Shown one piece after another: positions 17,164-26,789 of a stretch of 64,000 nt of DNA. The translations under genes were made by a program, and so were the position numbers. Position 1 is the first letter of the stretch. Every line of letters begins with the position of its first letter. The DNA is from Bog-756 sp963845485 (GTDB lineage Bacteria > Actinomycetota > Acidimicrobiia > Acidimicrobiales > RAAP-2), in contig CAWJSI010000014.1 of assembly GCA_963845485.1 (NCBI GenBank), forward strand, positions 486,142 to 550,141. The letters run 5' to 3'. The notes under the pieces are model-generated. The model saw only the letters and a list, made by a program, of their open reading frames with translations. It was not told where the DNA came from and did no database searches.

Positions 17164-17832
17164 CCCAGGTGGAGGCGCCCGGGCGCCGCGAGCGAAAGAA
17201 AGCCCGCGACCGCGCGCCCGGATCATCGAGGAGGCCACGTCGCTCTTCCGTGTCCGTGGGTACCAAGCCACGACGATCGAGGACATCACCGAGGCCGCCG
17301 ACGTTGCCCCGAGGACCTTCTACTCGTACTTCGACGCCAAGGTCGACGTGGCGCTCGCCCAATTCGAGGAGTGGACGGAGCGTCACTACGAGGCGATGGC
17401 GAGCCGCCCCATCGAGGAGACACCTTTCGAAATGGCCGAAGGGGCGCTCGCCGACATGGCCAAGATGGGCTACCTCTCGTCGGAACGTCTGCGGGACCGG
17501 CAAGGGGCCCCCTATCCTCCCGTCGCTGCCGCCGTGGTGCTGTCGGAGACCGAGCCCGAAGTCGCCGGCCGCCTCTACCAGGTCATCATCGGGATGCAGT
17601 CCCGGGTCACCGAACTGCTCCGTCAACGACTGGGCTATCCGCCGGGTGCCATCGAGCCGCGCATCATCGCGGCGTCCCTCTCGGCGATGTGGTTCGTGGC
17701 GATCTACGGCTTCAGCGATGTGGCCGGCTTCGACCCGATCACCGTCGCTCGACGAATGGCCCTCGAGGCTTGCGCGCCTCCAGCAAGGGCCTCGAGCGCC
17801 TGTGGGAGGGCCGGGTCGGCCCGACTCCCTGA
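17160..17832 (+). CDS. TetR-family regulator 2 of a tandem pair (frameshifted)
   Basis: Paralogue of the preceding gene. It starts MTQVEAPGRRERKKARDRA and, after a shift near 17213, continues RIIEEATSLFRVRGYQATTIEDITEAADVAPRTFYSYFDAKVDVALAQFEEW and VVLSETEPEVAGRLYQVIIGMQSRV. A second shift near 17765 restores the ending LRASSKGLERLWEGRVGPTP. The shift inside the HTH would destroy DNA binding if real. Conserved sequence on both sides makes sequencing indels more likely. It overlaps gene 1 by 4 nt. Confidence 0.82.
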
Positions 17833-18017
17833 CCGGGCCCGGCCTCGGATCGGTTGACTCAGGCGGCCACTCTCCAGACTTCACCTCTCCGGGGACGTCG
17901 GTCGCAGACCCAGTTTCGATGTGTGGAATGCCCGCATCGGGGAACAGTTCCACCACGTTGCCATTTGAGCAATGGAACTGGTCGATGGCGCTATAGGCGC
18001 GGACGGGAGTGCTCGTA

Positions 18018-18461
18018 ATGAGGAACGTTTGGAAAGGCATGGTCATCGGGGCGCTTACCGGGGCAGCAGCAGGGCTCGCCCTCGACCTCGGGGAGCAGGG
18101 TGTAGAGAAGGCGGCCGCCCTCGGTGGGGCCGTGGCCCGCCTCGCTCCAGACGTTGCTGATCGGGCCCTCGACCTCGGGGAACGTGGTGCTGAGCGGGCC
18201 AGCGCGTTGGGGGGCTCGGTCGCTCGGCACGCTCCCGAAGTGACGGATCACCTCCGTCAGTCGGTCACCGACGCGTCGGCTGTCGTGGCCGACCGCGCCC
18301 GCCACTCGGACCTGCCTGCTCGTACCAAGGCGGCTGCAGCGGGAACCAAGGAGAAGGTCAGCTCGGCAGTCTCCGAGGGCCTGCACAAGGCGAATGCCGC
18401 GGCCGACCAGAGTAAAGACAAGCTCAGCCACTCGGTGGACCACGTAAGGGACGCCAGCTGA
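18018..18461 (+). CDS. Alanine-rich helical repeat protein (YtxH/phasin-like in character)
   Basis: About 147 residues starting MRNVWKGMVIGALTGAAAGLALDLGEQG, a short membrane-associating glycine/alanine helix like that of YtxH proteins. Two repeats follow: LDLGEQGVEKAAALGGAVAR and LDLGERGAERASALGGSVAR, spaced 34 residues apart. The charged tail is rich in Ala/Lys (TKEKVSSAVSEGLHKANAAA). The pattern predicts long amphipathic helices that could coat a membrane or granule surface. ATG 18018 is chosen for the GGGAG before it. No exact family is recognised. Confidence 0.6.
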   Translation: MRNVWKGMVIGALTGAAAGLALDLGEQGVEKAAALGGAVARLAPDVADRALDLGERGAERASALGGSVARHAPEVTDHLRQSVTDASAVVADRARHSDLPARTKAAAAGTKEKVSSAVSEGLHKANAAADQSKDKLSHSVDHVRDAS

Positions 18462-18748
18462 CAGGCTCAAAGCATCCGTGGCGGCCTTCATGCCGTGGGG
18501 GCCCCTCTCATAAGACCCAGTAGTCCCGACCGGTGAGAGAGTACGAAGACGGACGCCCACTAAATACTGTCGTGATGTGAGCATTTGTCCGGTTGCTCCG
18601 TTGAAACTCCTCACTCCCTGACCTCGAGAATCCAATTTCTCAGCCTCCGAGAGTCGAGGGCCAGATGGTGGTCCATCCGAAAACTCTGATGCATATTCTG
18701 CCGAACACCCCGGGGAATAGTCGACGCACAACGACACTGGGGGGGACC

Positions 18749-20389
18749 ATGACCACACTTGACCATGCAGCGGCCGAGCTCGGAAGGGAACGCTGGTCAG
18801 ACCGGGAGCGGCGTTCGGAACGTGGCGAAGCGGTCCGGAGCCTGATACCCGCCCGGATCGACCGTCTCGGGTGGTCGCGATTCCACACCAGGCTGGTGGT
18901 GGCGCTCGGCGTGGCTTGGGTCCTCGATGGTCTCGAGATCACCATCGCCGGCAACGTCACAGCCTCATCAGCCACAAGCCCGCTCTCAACCTGTCGTCGG
19001 CTCGGTGGCCTTCTCGGTGGGGACCATCTATCTGCTCGGCGAGGTTGCCGGCGCCTGTTCTTCGGGAGGCTCTCCGACAAGTGGGGTCGGCGCAACCTGT
19101 TCATGATCACCTTGGGCGTCTATCTCGTCGGAGGGGTCCTCACCGCCCTTACCTTTGGTCACTCACAAGTTTGGGTCTACTGGCTCTGGATATCCCGGTT
19201 CATCGCCGGCATGGGAATCGGTGGCGAGTACGCCGCGATCAACTCCGCCATCGACGAACTGATTCCGGCCAAGTACCGGGGCCGGGTCGACATCGCCGTC
19301 AACGGCACATACTGGGGCGGGGCGCTGCTCGCCACGGTGCTGACCTGCTCGTCGTCGATCATCTGTCGATGAGCTATTCCTGGCGGATTGCGTTCCTGTT
19401 CGGACCGGTCCTCGGCTTCGTCGTTCTGTTTGTCCGCAAGAATCTTCCCGAGAGCCCCCGTTGGCTGCTCATGCACGGCCGGACGACGAGGCCGAAGCGG
19501 CGGTGAACGCCGATCGAAAGGCTACCGAGGATCCGGGGGAACCCTCGGCGAAGTCGACGAGTCCAAGGGGCTCGAGATCACCCGGCCACCAACATCGGAT
19601 TCATCACGTTGGCCCGCACCCTGTTCGCCCGCTACCCCAAGCGAGCGATTCTCGGCGCCACGTTGATGATCACCCAATCGTTCCTCTACAACGCCATCTT
19701 CTTCACCTATGCGCTGGTGCTCACCAAGATCTACGGCGTATCGCCAAAGACACGGCGTACTACTTCATCTTTTTTGCCCTCGGCAACCTCGTCGGACCAC
19801 TAACGATCGGGCGCCTGTTCGACACCATCGGCCGGCGGACATGATCTCCGGCACCTACATCTTGTCGGGGGCCTTACTTGCGATCAGTGCGTTTCTGTTC
19901 AACGCCGGCGCTGCTAAACGCGGTCACCCAAACCGTCTCGTGGTGCGTCATCTTCTTCTTCGCTTCAGCCGGCGCCAGCGCCGCGTACCTCACCGTCAGC
20001 GAGATCTTTCCCGTCGAAGTGCGGGCCAAGGCAATCGCGGTCTTCTTCGCGATAGCGCAGTCGTTCGGGGCGCTCGGCCCTTGGCTCTACGGGATGCTCA
20101 TCGGAACGGCCAGGACCACTTCAAGTTGTTCATCGGATACCTGATCGGCGCAGGCGTCATGATCATCGGTGGAGTAGTCGACATTTTCCTCGGAGTGGAT
20201 GCGGAACAGAAGTCTTTGGAAGACATTGCGAGCCCACTCTCGTCGGTCTCCGGGACATTCCTCCGACCCGTCCAGCACGACCGGCTCGTCCCGGACGCCG
20301 GCGCCAGGGATCGTGGGAGCCTGAAACCGGCGCAGGCGCTGTGCCTCGACCCTGTCCCTGATGGCACCCTGGTTGGACGGGGTCTTTAG
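18749..20389 (+). pseudogene. MFS transporter (sugar/metabolite:H+ symporter type), multiply frameshifted
   Basis: Reconstructing across at least seven shifts (about 18975, 19350, 19485, 19575, 19740, 19845, 19915 and 20105) gives a typical 12-helix MFS protein. Visible are LGVAWVLDGLEITIAGN, GRLSDKWGRRNLFMITLG (the loop 2-3 motif), SRFIAGMGIGGEYAAINSAI, ELIPAKYRGRVD, FLFGPVLGFVVLFVRKNLPESPRWLL, SAAYLTVSEIFPVEVRAKAI and GYLIGAGVMIIGGVVDIFLGVDAEQKSLED. These are hallmarks of the sugar-porter-like metabolite:H+ symporters. GGGGGGGACC precedes ATG 18749. Whether it is truly broken depends on read-level checking. Confidence 0.75.
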
Positions 20390-20435
20390 TGATGATCGCC
20401 TGGCGGGCGGGTCAGCGACGGGAGTCATCCATGGG

Positions 20436-21154
20436 TCATGGCTGGATGTCGAGCCCTCCGTCGGATGTGGTGGTCGTCGTCGGATTCGCCGCGGCCGCTG
20501 CACCGGCTTGGGTGAGGCCGGTGAGATCAGGGGTCGTGTTCCCACTTCCGAAGAAGCGGTTACAGACCGTGCCGACGGCAGCGGCGATCTCGGCGTAGGC
20601 CTTGTTGCCGATGTCGGCCGTGGCCCCGGCGGCCTCTTCGAGCTGTCCCTCGCCCGGGATGTCGCCGTCCCCTGGTGATACCGAACAGTACGTCTTTCCC
20701 TTCAGCGCTGACAGCGTGGTCGTGCCGGCCGCGCCCTTCGAATCAACCGGTCCGCGCACTGCCTTAGCCCCCACCCATCCACCACAGCTCCATCAAGACT
20801 CTGGACGTCCGCGCCGTAAGCCCGGGCGGCAACGGGGCCGCGGATCACGGTAACCGTCAGCGCCTGCAAATCCGATGAGCCAGCGGCAAAAATGCACTCT
20901 TGGCCTATCTTCTTTGTGCTCCCGGTGTACTGCTCGGCCGTGACCGCTTTCACGGTGACCTTCGTGATCGGATTGACGATCAGCGGCTGGATCTGGGCCT
21001 TGGTGAGCTGTGAACAGCCCGTCTTGGGCCCGTGCCCACTCTGGGACACAAGTAGGCCCGTTGCCGCCGCCGCGCTCGGAACCGAGAGGAACAAGGCAAG
21101 TGCTGAGGTCACACTGGCTAGCCCAATCATGGGCCGTATCGGGAAGATGTTCAT
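20436..21154 (-). CDS. Secreted protein of unknown function (frameshifted)
   Basis: ATG 21154 (AAAGG upstream) opens a signal peptide MNIFPIRPMIGLASVTSAL ending near SAAAATG. The mature part has CSQLTKAQIQPLIVNPITKV, QECIFAAGSSDLQALTVTVI and, after a shift at about 20765, STALKGKTYCSV-like and AGATADIGNKAYAEIAAAVGTVCNRFF sequence. It ends in a Thr-rich stretch (NPTTTTTSDGG). Four cysteines in the mature region could form two disulfides. The pattern resembles small actinobacterial DUF3558-like secreted proteins, but I cannot assign a family. Confidence 0.6.
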
Positions 21155-21371
21155 CGTCAGCCTTTCTTCAGGGAGAGCCTGGTAGCCCTTTGGAGGACAC
21201 AGTCCAGATCGTTCGGGACCGAGGCTTGAGCACCTCCAACGGGCACACAGCCGCAAGGGCGAGCCACCAGAGTGAGCGGCGGACCACGAAGAGGAGTGCG
21301 TCAGCACCGCCGCCTGGTAAACGCTTCGGCAACGGGAGCGACGATCGCCCCGCCCACATGGTTGGTGCATG

Positions 21372-23105
21372 GTCCCCACAGGGTGGATACTGACATGAGC
21401 ACGTGCCAGGCGATAGTGGGGGAACGGCGGATTTGGCCCTGGTGTTACCCGGACCAAGTACACGGCAAGCACGACACGGGAGTCGATGCCGAGGCGAAGG
21501 TAGACGTCCCCGAGGTGCTTCTCGATCGTCTTGACTGAGACATTCAGTGTTCTAGCCGCTCCCTTGTTGGTGTGGCTCGCGACTCACGAGCTCAGCGACT
21601 TGGAGCTGGCGGGGGGTGAACTCTTGGGCGCGGGAACCCGGCTCCGGATGGTCACGGAGTGCTCGGGGCACCGCCGTCCGTGAGGGCAGGTCGAGCGTTT
21701 TGAGTACTCGCCTGACGTGGCTTTGCACAGTACGTGGAGATACCCCAAGCGTGGCTGCTATCCGGGCGTTGGACGCACCGGCCAGAGTGGGGCTCGGTCA
21801 CCTCACGTTCACGCGGCGTCATCGGTGCTTGCGGTTCGCCGATGAGCCGCAACCCGATGCTTCGCAGATCACGGCGGGCCAACAGTGCGAGCGACGTGGC
21901 TCCCAACAGCAACGCCTGCTCGCTGGCACTTGACAGGGTGAGACGGGCGGGCAAGTTGTCGTCGGCTTCGAACAGCAGGGCTCGCCGGCCAGCAACGTCG
22001 CTCGTGTCGCGCGTCGAGGTGGCCAGCATTGTCGGTAGCGATCGTTCGCGGCCTGTTCAGCGAGGGCCACGATCCCGACCGTGTTCTCACCCTCGGCGAC
22101 CGCAAGTCACGCGTTGATGCGATCGATTGCGGCTTCGGCCATCCCGTCACGGGGGAGTCCGGTCAAGGCGGTGGCAAGCGCCCCCCAGTGCCGAGCAGGA
22201 CCACGATGTCACCAAGGCTGCGCGCGGCAGTTACGAGCAGTTCGTATCCGTAGGCGCGGTCTACCAACTGGATGTTCGGAAGCCCAGACCCCCGGCGCCA
22301 CGGAGCAGGACGTCCACGGCAGCCTGGGCGCGTTGTGCCGTGGCGAGGGCGTAGGCCGTCAGGACCATGGCACCCGATACGAAGTAACTGGCCGGGCATT
22401 GCGATGCCAGCTCGTCGATGGTGGCGGCATGCTTGGTCAACTGGTCGTGGCGGCCACGAAGAGCGTCGACATAGGCGAGGGAACCGCCCACGACCAGACG
22501 CAGTGCACCTAGTCCATGGCGCTGGGCTCCCTGGTCGACATACGGTGCCAGGGCGCTGGCATCCTCAAGCCTGCCTTGAAACAGCAGGGCGCGGACGAGT
22601 GTCTGCCCGGCGAAGATACCTTCAGGCGGGTCACTCTTGATCGACACGAGCCAACGCGCACCAGCAGGACACGGACTCGGCAAGATCGAGTCGTCCTACC
22701 GAGCATCGCGGCTTCGGCTGTGAGGGCAGCGGTCCAGACGCTTCTCGCCAGATCTTCTTCGTCTAGGCCGAGGACACCTGCTACCGAGCGTTCGACGGAC
22801 ACGATGTCGGGCCCGTTCGCGCTCCAAACCGCCCATCCCGGACGACAATGCACACAACGCTCGAAACAAGGGCTGATCGACGCCGAGGTGCAGAGCCACG
22901 CTGGCGTCATCGTCAGCGGCGGCGAACTCTGAATCGAGGATGGAGGCGAACGACCACCCTGCCAGCAGCTGGGCCCTGTGGGTGGAGGCAGTTCGGGGCT
23001 CTGCAAGCCCCACGTCCACCAGCCGGCGGATCTCCCGGACATCGCCGCGGAGGAGTGCAAGCTGCAACCGCACCTGTTCCTGTTGTCGATCGGGTGGACC
23101 CTTCC
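21372..23105 (-). pseudogene. LuxR-type regulator with helical (TPR-like) region, frameshifted and 5'-truncated
   Basis: Read on the minus strand, helical repeat-like segments (LLAGWSFASILDSEFAAADD; LVRALLFQGRLEDASALAPYV; ASYFVSGAMVLTAYALATAQRAQ) resemble the C-terminal part of large LAL-type LuxR regulators. They are followed by two GerE-type HTH segments: MTPREREV...NARIAATLGVSPRTVQSHVRR and FTPRQLQVAELVSR...TKGAARTLNVSVKTIEKHLG. At least six shifts occur. The ATPase/N-terminal part is missing: upstream sequence is an IS630 transposase fragment. The 3' end is uncertain. Confidence 0.6.
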
Positions 23106-23526
23106 TCGGTTTCACATCGTGGTCAGCCCCCATTCGGGCTACCGCGTCCTTGCCGATCCCGACCCGGGCGCCCATGGTCCGAGTGCTCCAATAGGTGGCT
23201 CCACCGGGCGGCTGCTCGTGCTCGGTGATGCGCAGCACCTCCGCGACCATCTCTGCCGATACCGTCGACTTGCGGCCACGACCCTTGGCGATTGCTCCGA
23301 CCCCGGCTGGGCCGATCTGCATGAACCGAGTCCGCCATCGGCGTACCGTGTCCGAATCCACTGCACAGGATCGGGCGATCTGCTCGTTGGCCATGCCGTC
23401 AGCGGCCATCAAGAGCGCCTTCGCCTGCGTCACTACCCGGCGAGGCAAGACCAGTGACACCGCCATACTTGCCAGCTCCCCTCGCTGCTCATCGCTCATG
23501 GGCAGAGCCGGCGCCAAAGTTGGCAT
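23105..23526 (-). mobile_element. IS630-family transposase N-terminal fragment
   Basis: ATG 23526 opens about 135 codons typical of IS630-type transposases. The HTH part reads VTQAKALLMAADGMANEQIA and VDSDTVRRWRTRFMQIGPAGV. The linker GRKSTVSAEMVAEVLRITEHEQPPGGATYW-type sequence and MGARVGIGKDAVARMGADHDVKP follow. The DDE catalytic half is absent. The frame passes without a stop into the LuxR-like sequence at about 23105, forming a chimeric ORF of 276 codons. No terminal inverted repeat was identified. Confidence 0.75.
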
Positions 23527-23953
23527 CTCCCACCCTACCGAACTATTTGGCCGACACGCTCGGCAGGCAGCGGGCGAGGGGTTTAGGATGGACTGGCCCG
23601 AGGTCGAGAGTGGTCGCTGCCGAAACCGTTGACGGGCACTCGCTGAAACTCAACCTTCGTAGAGGGGTCGCCGGGCATCCAGCCGCACCGGAGTGGCAGC
23701 TAGGGATCGAGGTGCCTCATCGCAGCCGCCTCTGTTCCGGTTCAGTCCCCTGACCTCGCTCCCGGCAACGATGACCGAGCGCCGACCGCATCACGGGTCC
23801 GCGCTCTGGCATCGACCCGCTGCCGTATGCTTCTGTCGTCACGCTCGTCTCCCGTCCTGGTTTGGCGCTTCTTCGGCCACAGAGCAGGACGGAGTGGGAC
23901 ATGGCAAGACCGGCCAGAGCTGGCCATAGTACAAATAGGCTCTGACTGGGTAG
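23527..23953. other. Gene-free stretch between IS630 fragment and tRNA-Ser
   Basis: No supported coding gene. It should carry the tRNA-Ser promoter. One end of the IS element probably lies just upstream of 23526, but I could not define a target duplication. Confidence 0.45.
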
Positions 23954-24042
23954 GGAGAGGTGCGAGAGCGGCCGAATCGGACTCACTGCTAATGAGTTGA
24001 CTTGGGTAACTGGGTCCGAGGGTTCAAATCCCTCCCTCTCCG
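23954..24042 (+). tRNA. tRNA-Ser(GCU)
   Basis: An 89-nt class II tRNA. Acceptor GGAGAGG/CCTCTCC with discriminator G; anticodon loop CTGCTAA (anticodon GCT) on stem ACTCA/TGAGT; long variable arm; T arm GAGGG-TTCAAAT-CCCTC. CCA is not encoded. tRNA-Ser 3' ends are common integration targets, but no duplicated end was seen in the window. Confidence 0.95.
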
Positions 24043-24106
24043 CTGTTCTGACGCCCTGAGACGAGAGGACCGCCTCCAACCTCGGCTCAGGACGCTGGGG
24101 AGCCCG

Positions 24107-24140
24107 CGGGGGTGCCCCCGACCCCTCCTCAGCGAGGAGG
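24107..24140. terminator. Two consecutive hairpins after tRNA-Ser
   Basis: CGGGGG-TG-CCCCCG (24107-24120) and CCTCCTC-AGC-GAGGAGG (24124-24140) are perfect stems between the tRNA and the 3' end of the convergent GAF-ANTAR gene. Neither is followed by a T-run. Confidence 0.4.
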
Positions 24141-24873
24141 AGTCGAGTCCGAGGCGCTGTGCGGGGTGGACAAGGTCGTGGGCGCAATGCTCCCGTCGGT
24201 AATGGATCTAGCCACGTCGGTGAGCAGTCGATTCTCCCGTCGGGAGTAGCCTCTCATAGGCCGAACGCCTCGTCCATGGTGGTCTTCAGGTGTTCGGCCA
24301 CGATGCCCTTGGCCTGTTCGATGACCACGGGGGTGGCAAGCGCCCTGTTCAACTGGGTGGTCAGGACGGCACCGTCGGAGACCAAACGTTCTTGGAGGAT
24401 CCCGATGGTTGCCACGTCGGCGAACGCCTGGATGATGGTCGCCTCGTGGCTGGTGATCTCGCGGTGTCTCGGGTCGAAGATGTTGATGGCCCCAATCGAG
24501 GTACCCCGTAACCGCAGGGAAAACGCATGGAGCATGCAGGAATCGGGCCTCCCTCGCCATGGGGGTGAATCGATGCCATTGCCTCTCGGCCGCGGGACCG
24601 TGCTGATTGATGATTTGGAGTCCGCTGTGGTACGAGTCCCGGCAAGGCCCCTCATCATTTTGGACTTCGACCAGTCTCCAGCACCTTCACGCGCTGAGTG
24701 GATGAGGCCAGCACCCGGAGCTCGCCGCTCCGGTTGGCGACGGCGAGCCGCTCGACTTCGGGACCGTCGAGGAGGTCAACACATCGTGCCACCAACATCG
24801 TGAGGAATTCCACGACGTCGAAGTCGCCACGAGCGTGTCCGCCAACTCTACGAACGTGCTCGCCAAGCGTCAC
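24129..24873 (-). CDS. GAF-ANTAR RNA-binding antiterminator (frameshifted)
   Basis: A reconstructed soluble protein of about 245 residues. The N-terminal GAF domain includes FDVVEFLTMLVARCVDLLDGPEVERLAVANRSGELRV-type sequence, then FSLRLRGTSIGAINIFDPRHR and HEATIIQAFADVATIGILQERLV. The C-terminal ANTAR helices read LNRALATPVVIEQAKGIVAEHLKTTMDEAFGL and MRGYSRRENRLLTDVARSIT. ANTAR proteins bind two-hexaloop RNA hairpins and block termination, with GAF as sensor. Shifts lie near 24656, 24560 and 24255. It is the last gene of the signalling cluster. Confidence 0.8.
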
Positions 24874-25011
24874 TCTTCATGAGCGTCGGTCATGGTGCCT
24901 CCGCCTAGAAGCGGCGCTGAGAAGCCCTACCTCCAGACCGATGCCAGTCGCCACCGCCAGTCTGTCACGCAATTGACCGTTGCCCTGCCATGGCGTCTGA
25001 GGTGGGGCCGA

Positions 25012-25727
25012 TCACGGTCGTTCTCCGTAGGGCGGGACGAAACGGACTTGGCCGCAAATCACCGCTTTGGCCAGGTGCTCAAGGGTCTGACCGGACGAGA
25101 ACGTGTGCCCGCTTAGCCGGAGGAGGGCTTCCTCCACCGAGCAGTCGATCTGGGTCGACGCCATGCCGGTGGCCGGACGTACGACGGCGAGTAGGTCGCC
25201 CGCATCGAGCGATGGAGCCAGGAACGCCGAGGTGCTGGTGGCCTGGATCACCAGGACGAGCTTGCCCACGAGGTCGGCCAGCACGAGCGCTCTCTCGTAG
25301 TCGTTGCCCAACAGGGCACCGGGAACCTCGGAGCTGGAGCGTGAGCACTCCCATCGTCGCGGGCCCCGAGAGCGGAGGGGCAGGCCGTAGACCGAGCGCA
25401 CCCCGAGGTCGAGCGCGGCCGGAGTGAAGAGCGGCCAGGGCGGATGAGCCCGGGTCAGATCATCGATCTTGACGGGCCGCCCTCCCAGGGAGGCATCGCT
25501 GGTCGGCCCTTCACCCAGGGTGAACTCGAGATCCAGCATGGCTTTGGCGCGTCCGTCGAGTGCACTCGCCACTCCCTGGATCCGCGCTTGTTCCCGATCA
25601 CGATCAGCGCCACACCGCTGATCGGTAGTAGGGCGGCGATGCCCGGACAGATCGAAGCCAGGGTCTGAGGTAGTCCGTCCGCTGTATCCAGATCGGTCGC
25701 CAACCGGGTCCTGCTCGCGAGACTCAC
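25012..25727 (-). CDS. GAF-ANTAR RNA-binding antiterminator (frameshifted)
   Basis: About 240 residues. The start VSLASRTRLATDLDTADGLP leads into a GAF domain with CPGIAALLPISGVALIVIG, ALDGRAKAMLDLEFTLGEGP and LDLGVRSVYGLPLR. The C-terminal ANTAR reads LAVVRPATGMASTQIDCSVEEALLRLSGHTFSSGQTLEHLAKAVICG, the closely packed Ala-x3-Ala-x6-Gly pattern of the three-helix RNA-binding domain. Shifts occur at about 25585 and 25340. It is adjacent and similar in design to the gene at 24129-24873, with 138 nt between the reconstructed genes. Confidence 0.82.
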
Positions 25728-25855
25728 GTGTCACCATGTGGATTCCGGATCCGGCAGGCCTCCGGTAGCAGCGTGTTCGGTCTGGCAGGCGAACACGGAC
25801 CGTCCATGTTGTCGGCTTCATCCATTGCATCGGGACGGCATGAGGGTCGAGCGTC

Positions 25856-26789
25856 TCATCCGCAGGCACCGCTGAGATCGCTGACGCAGTTCCGTCCCAG
25901 CATCTTCGCTCGGTAGAGGGCCTCGTCGGCCTCCTTCAGAACTGCGTTGGGTGGTCGGGCGAACTGGGGGTCCATGCGGGCCAGGCCGGCGCTCACGGTG
26001 AGGATGCCCGCTGGATTGGCGGCGTGAGGCACGGAGAGTCGCTCGACGCCAGAGCGCATGCGCTCCACCAGGAGATCCTGTGCGGTAGCGATTGACTGCT
26101 GGGGAAAGAGGCAGAGGAGCTCATCACCTCCGTAGCGATACACGGCATCGCCACTTCGGGCCTGATCGCCCAGTTGAGCGGCAACGGCCTGCAACGCCCG
26201 GTCACCGGCCTGGTGGCCGTACGAATCGTTGAACGACTTGAAGCAATCGACGTCAATGAATGCCACCGAATAGCTATGCCCGTAGCGGGCGACCCGGGCC
26301 TCGAACATCGTGAGATCCGCCTCGAGGGCACGACGATTCCCAGCCCGGTAAGGGGGTCTCGCAGGGTCATGGCGTTCAGGCGGCCGTTCAGCTCCGCCAA
26401 TTCCGTGCGTTGATGGCCGAGTTGGACGTGGAGTCGGTGATCCGCTTCGCCGCAATCAACCGGTCCGAAGATCGTTGTCGTTCAAGGGTTTGATGAGGTA
26501 GTCGTCGGCCCCGGCGTCCATTCCGGCGAACAGTCCTCACGCTGCCTCGGGCGGTTACCAGGATGACGTAGGTGTACGCGGGAGGCAAAGGAGCGAATGT
26601 TGCGACACAGCTCCAGCCCGGTCATACCGGGCATGGACCAGTCGCTCACGACCACATCCGGCCCAAAGGTCCGGTAGAGGTCCCAGGCTCGGCCCCGTCG
26701 GTGGCCGTCGCGCAGTCGTCTCCCAGTCGCCGAAGGGGATCAGTGATTGCCAACGACGTCCGGTCGTCATCGACAGCCAGGATCTTCAC
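25856..26789 (-). CDS. Response regulator with GGDEF output (diguanylate cyclase), frameshifted
   Basis: GTG 26789, with GGAGC upstream, opens VKILAVDDDRTSLAITDPLRRLG, a receiver domain with the acidic pair DDD. The phosphoacceptor region VVVSDWSMPGMTGLELCRNI and the KPL signature (GADDYLIKPLN) appear in shifted frames. The C-terminal GGDEF domain has DPLTGLGNRRALEADL, VAFIDVDCFKSFNDSYGHQAGDRAL and the active-site motif RYGGDELL, so it can make c-di-GMP. Shifts lie at about 26715, 26580, 26470 and 26400. Its start overlaps the stop of the hybrid kinase upstream (GTGA), so phosphotransfer from that kinase's Hpt is likely. Confidence 0.85.

Noticed and set aside
18462..18748. Gap between the repeat protein and the MFS gene
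   Set aside because: No open frame with coding character, no RNA gene and no clear repeat; presumed to hold only the MFS promoter.
23954..24042. tRNA-Ser as an integration site of a mobile island
   Set aside because: No integrase, no repeated tRNA 3' end and no base-composition break were found; the neighbouring IS630 fragment is only a remnant.
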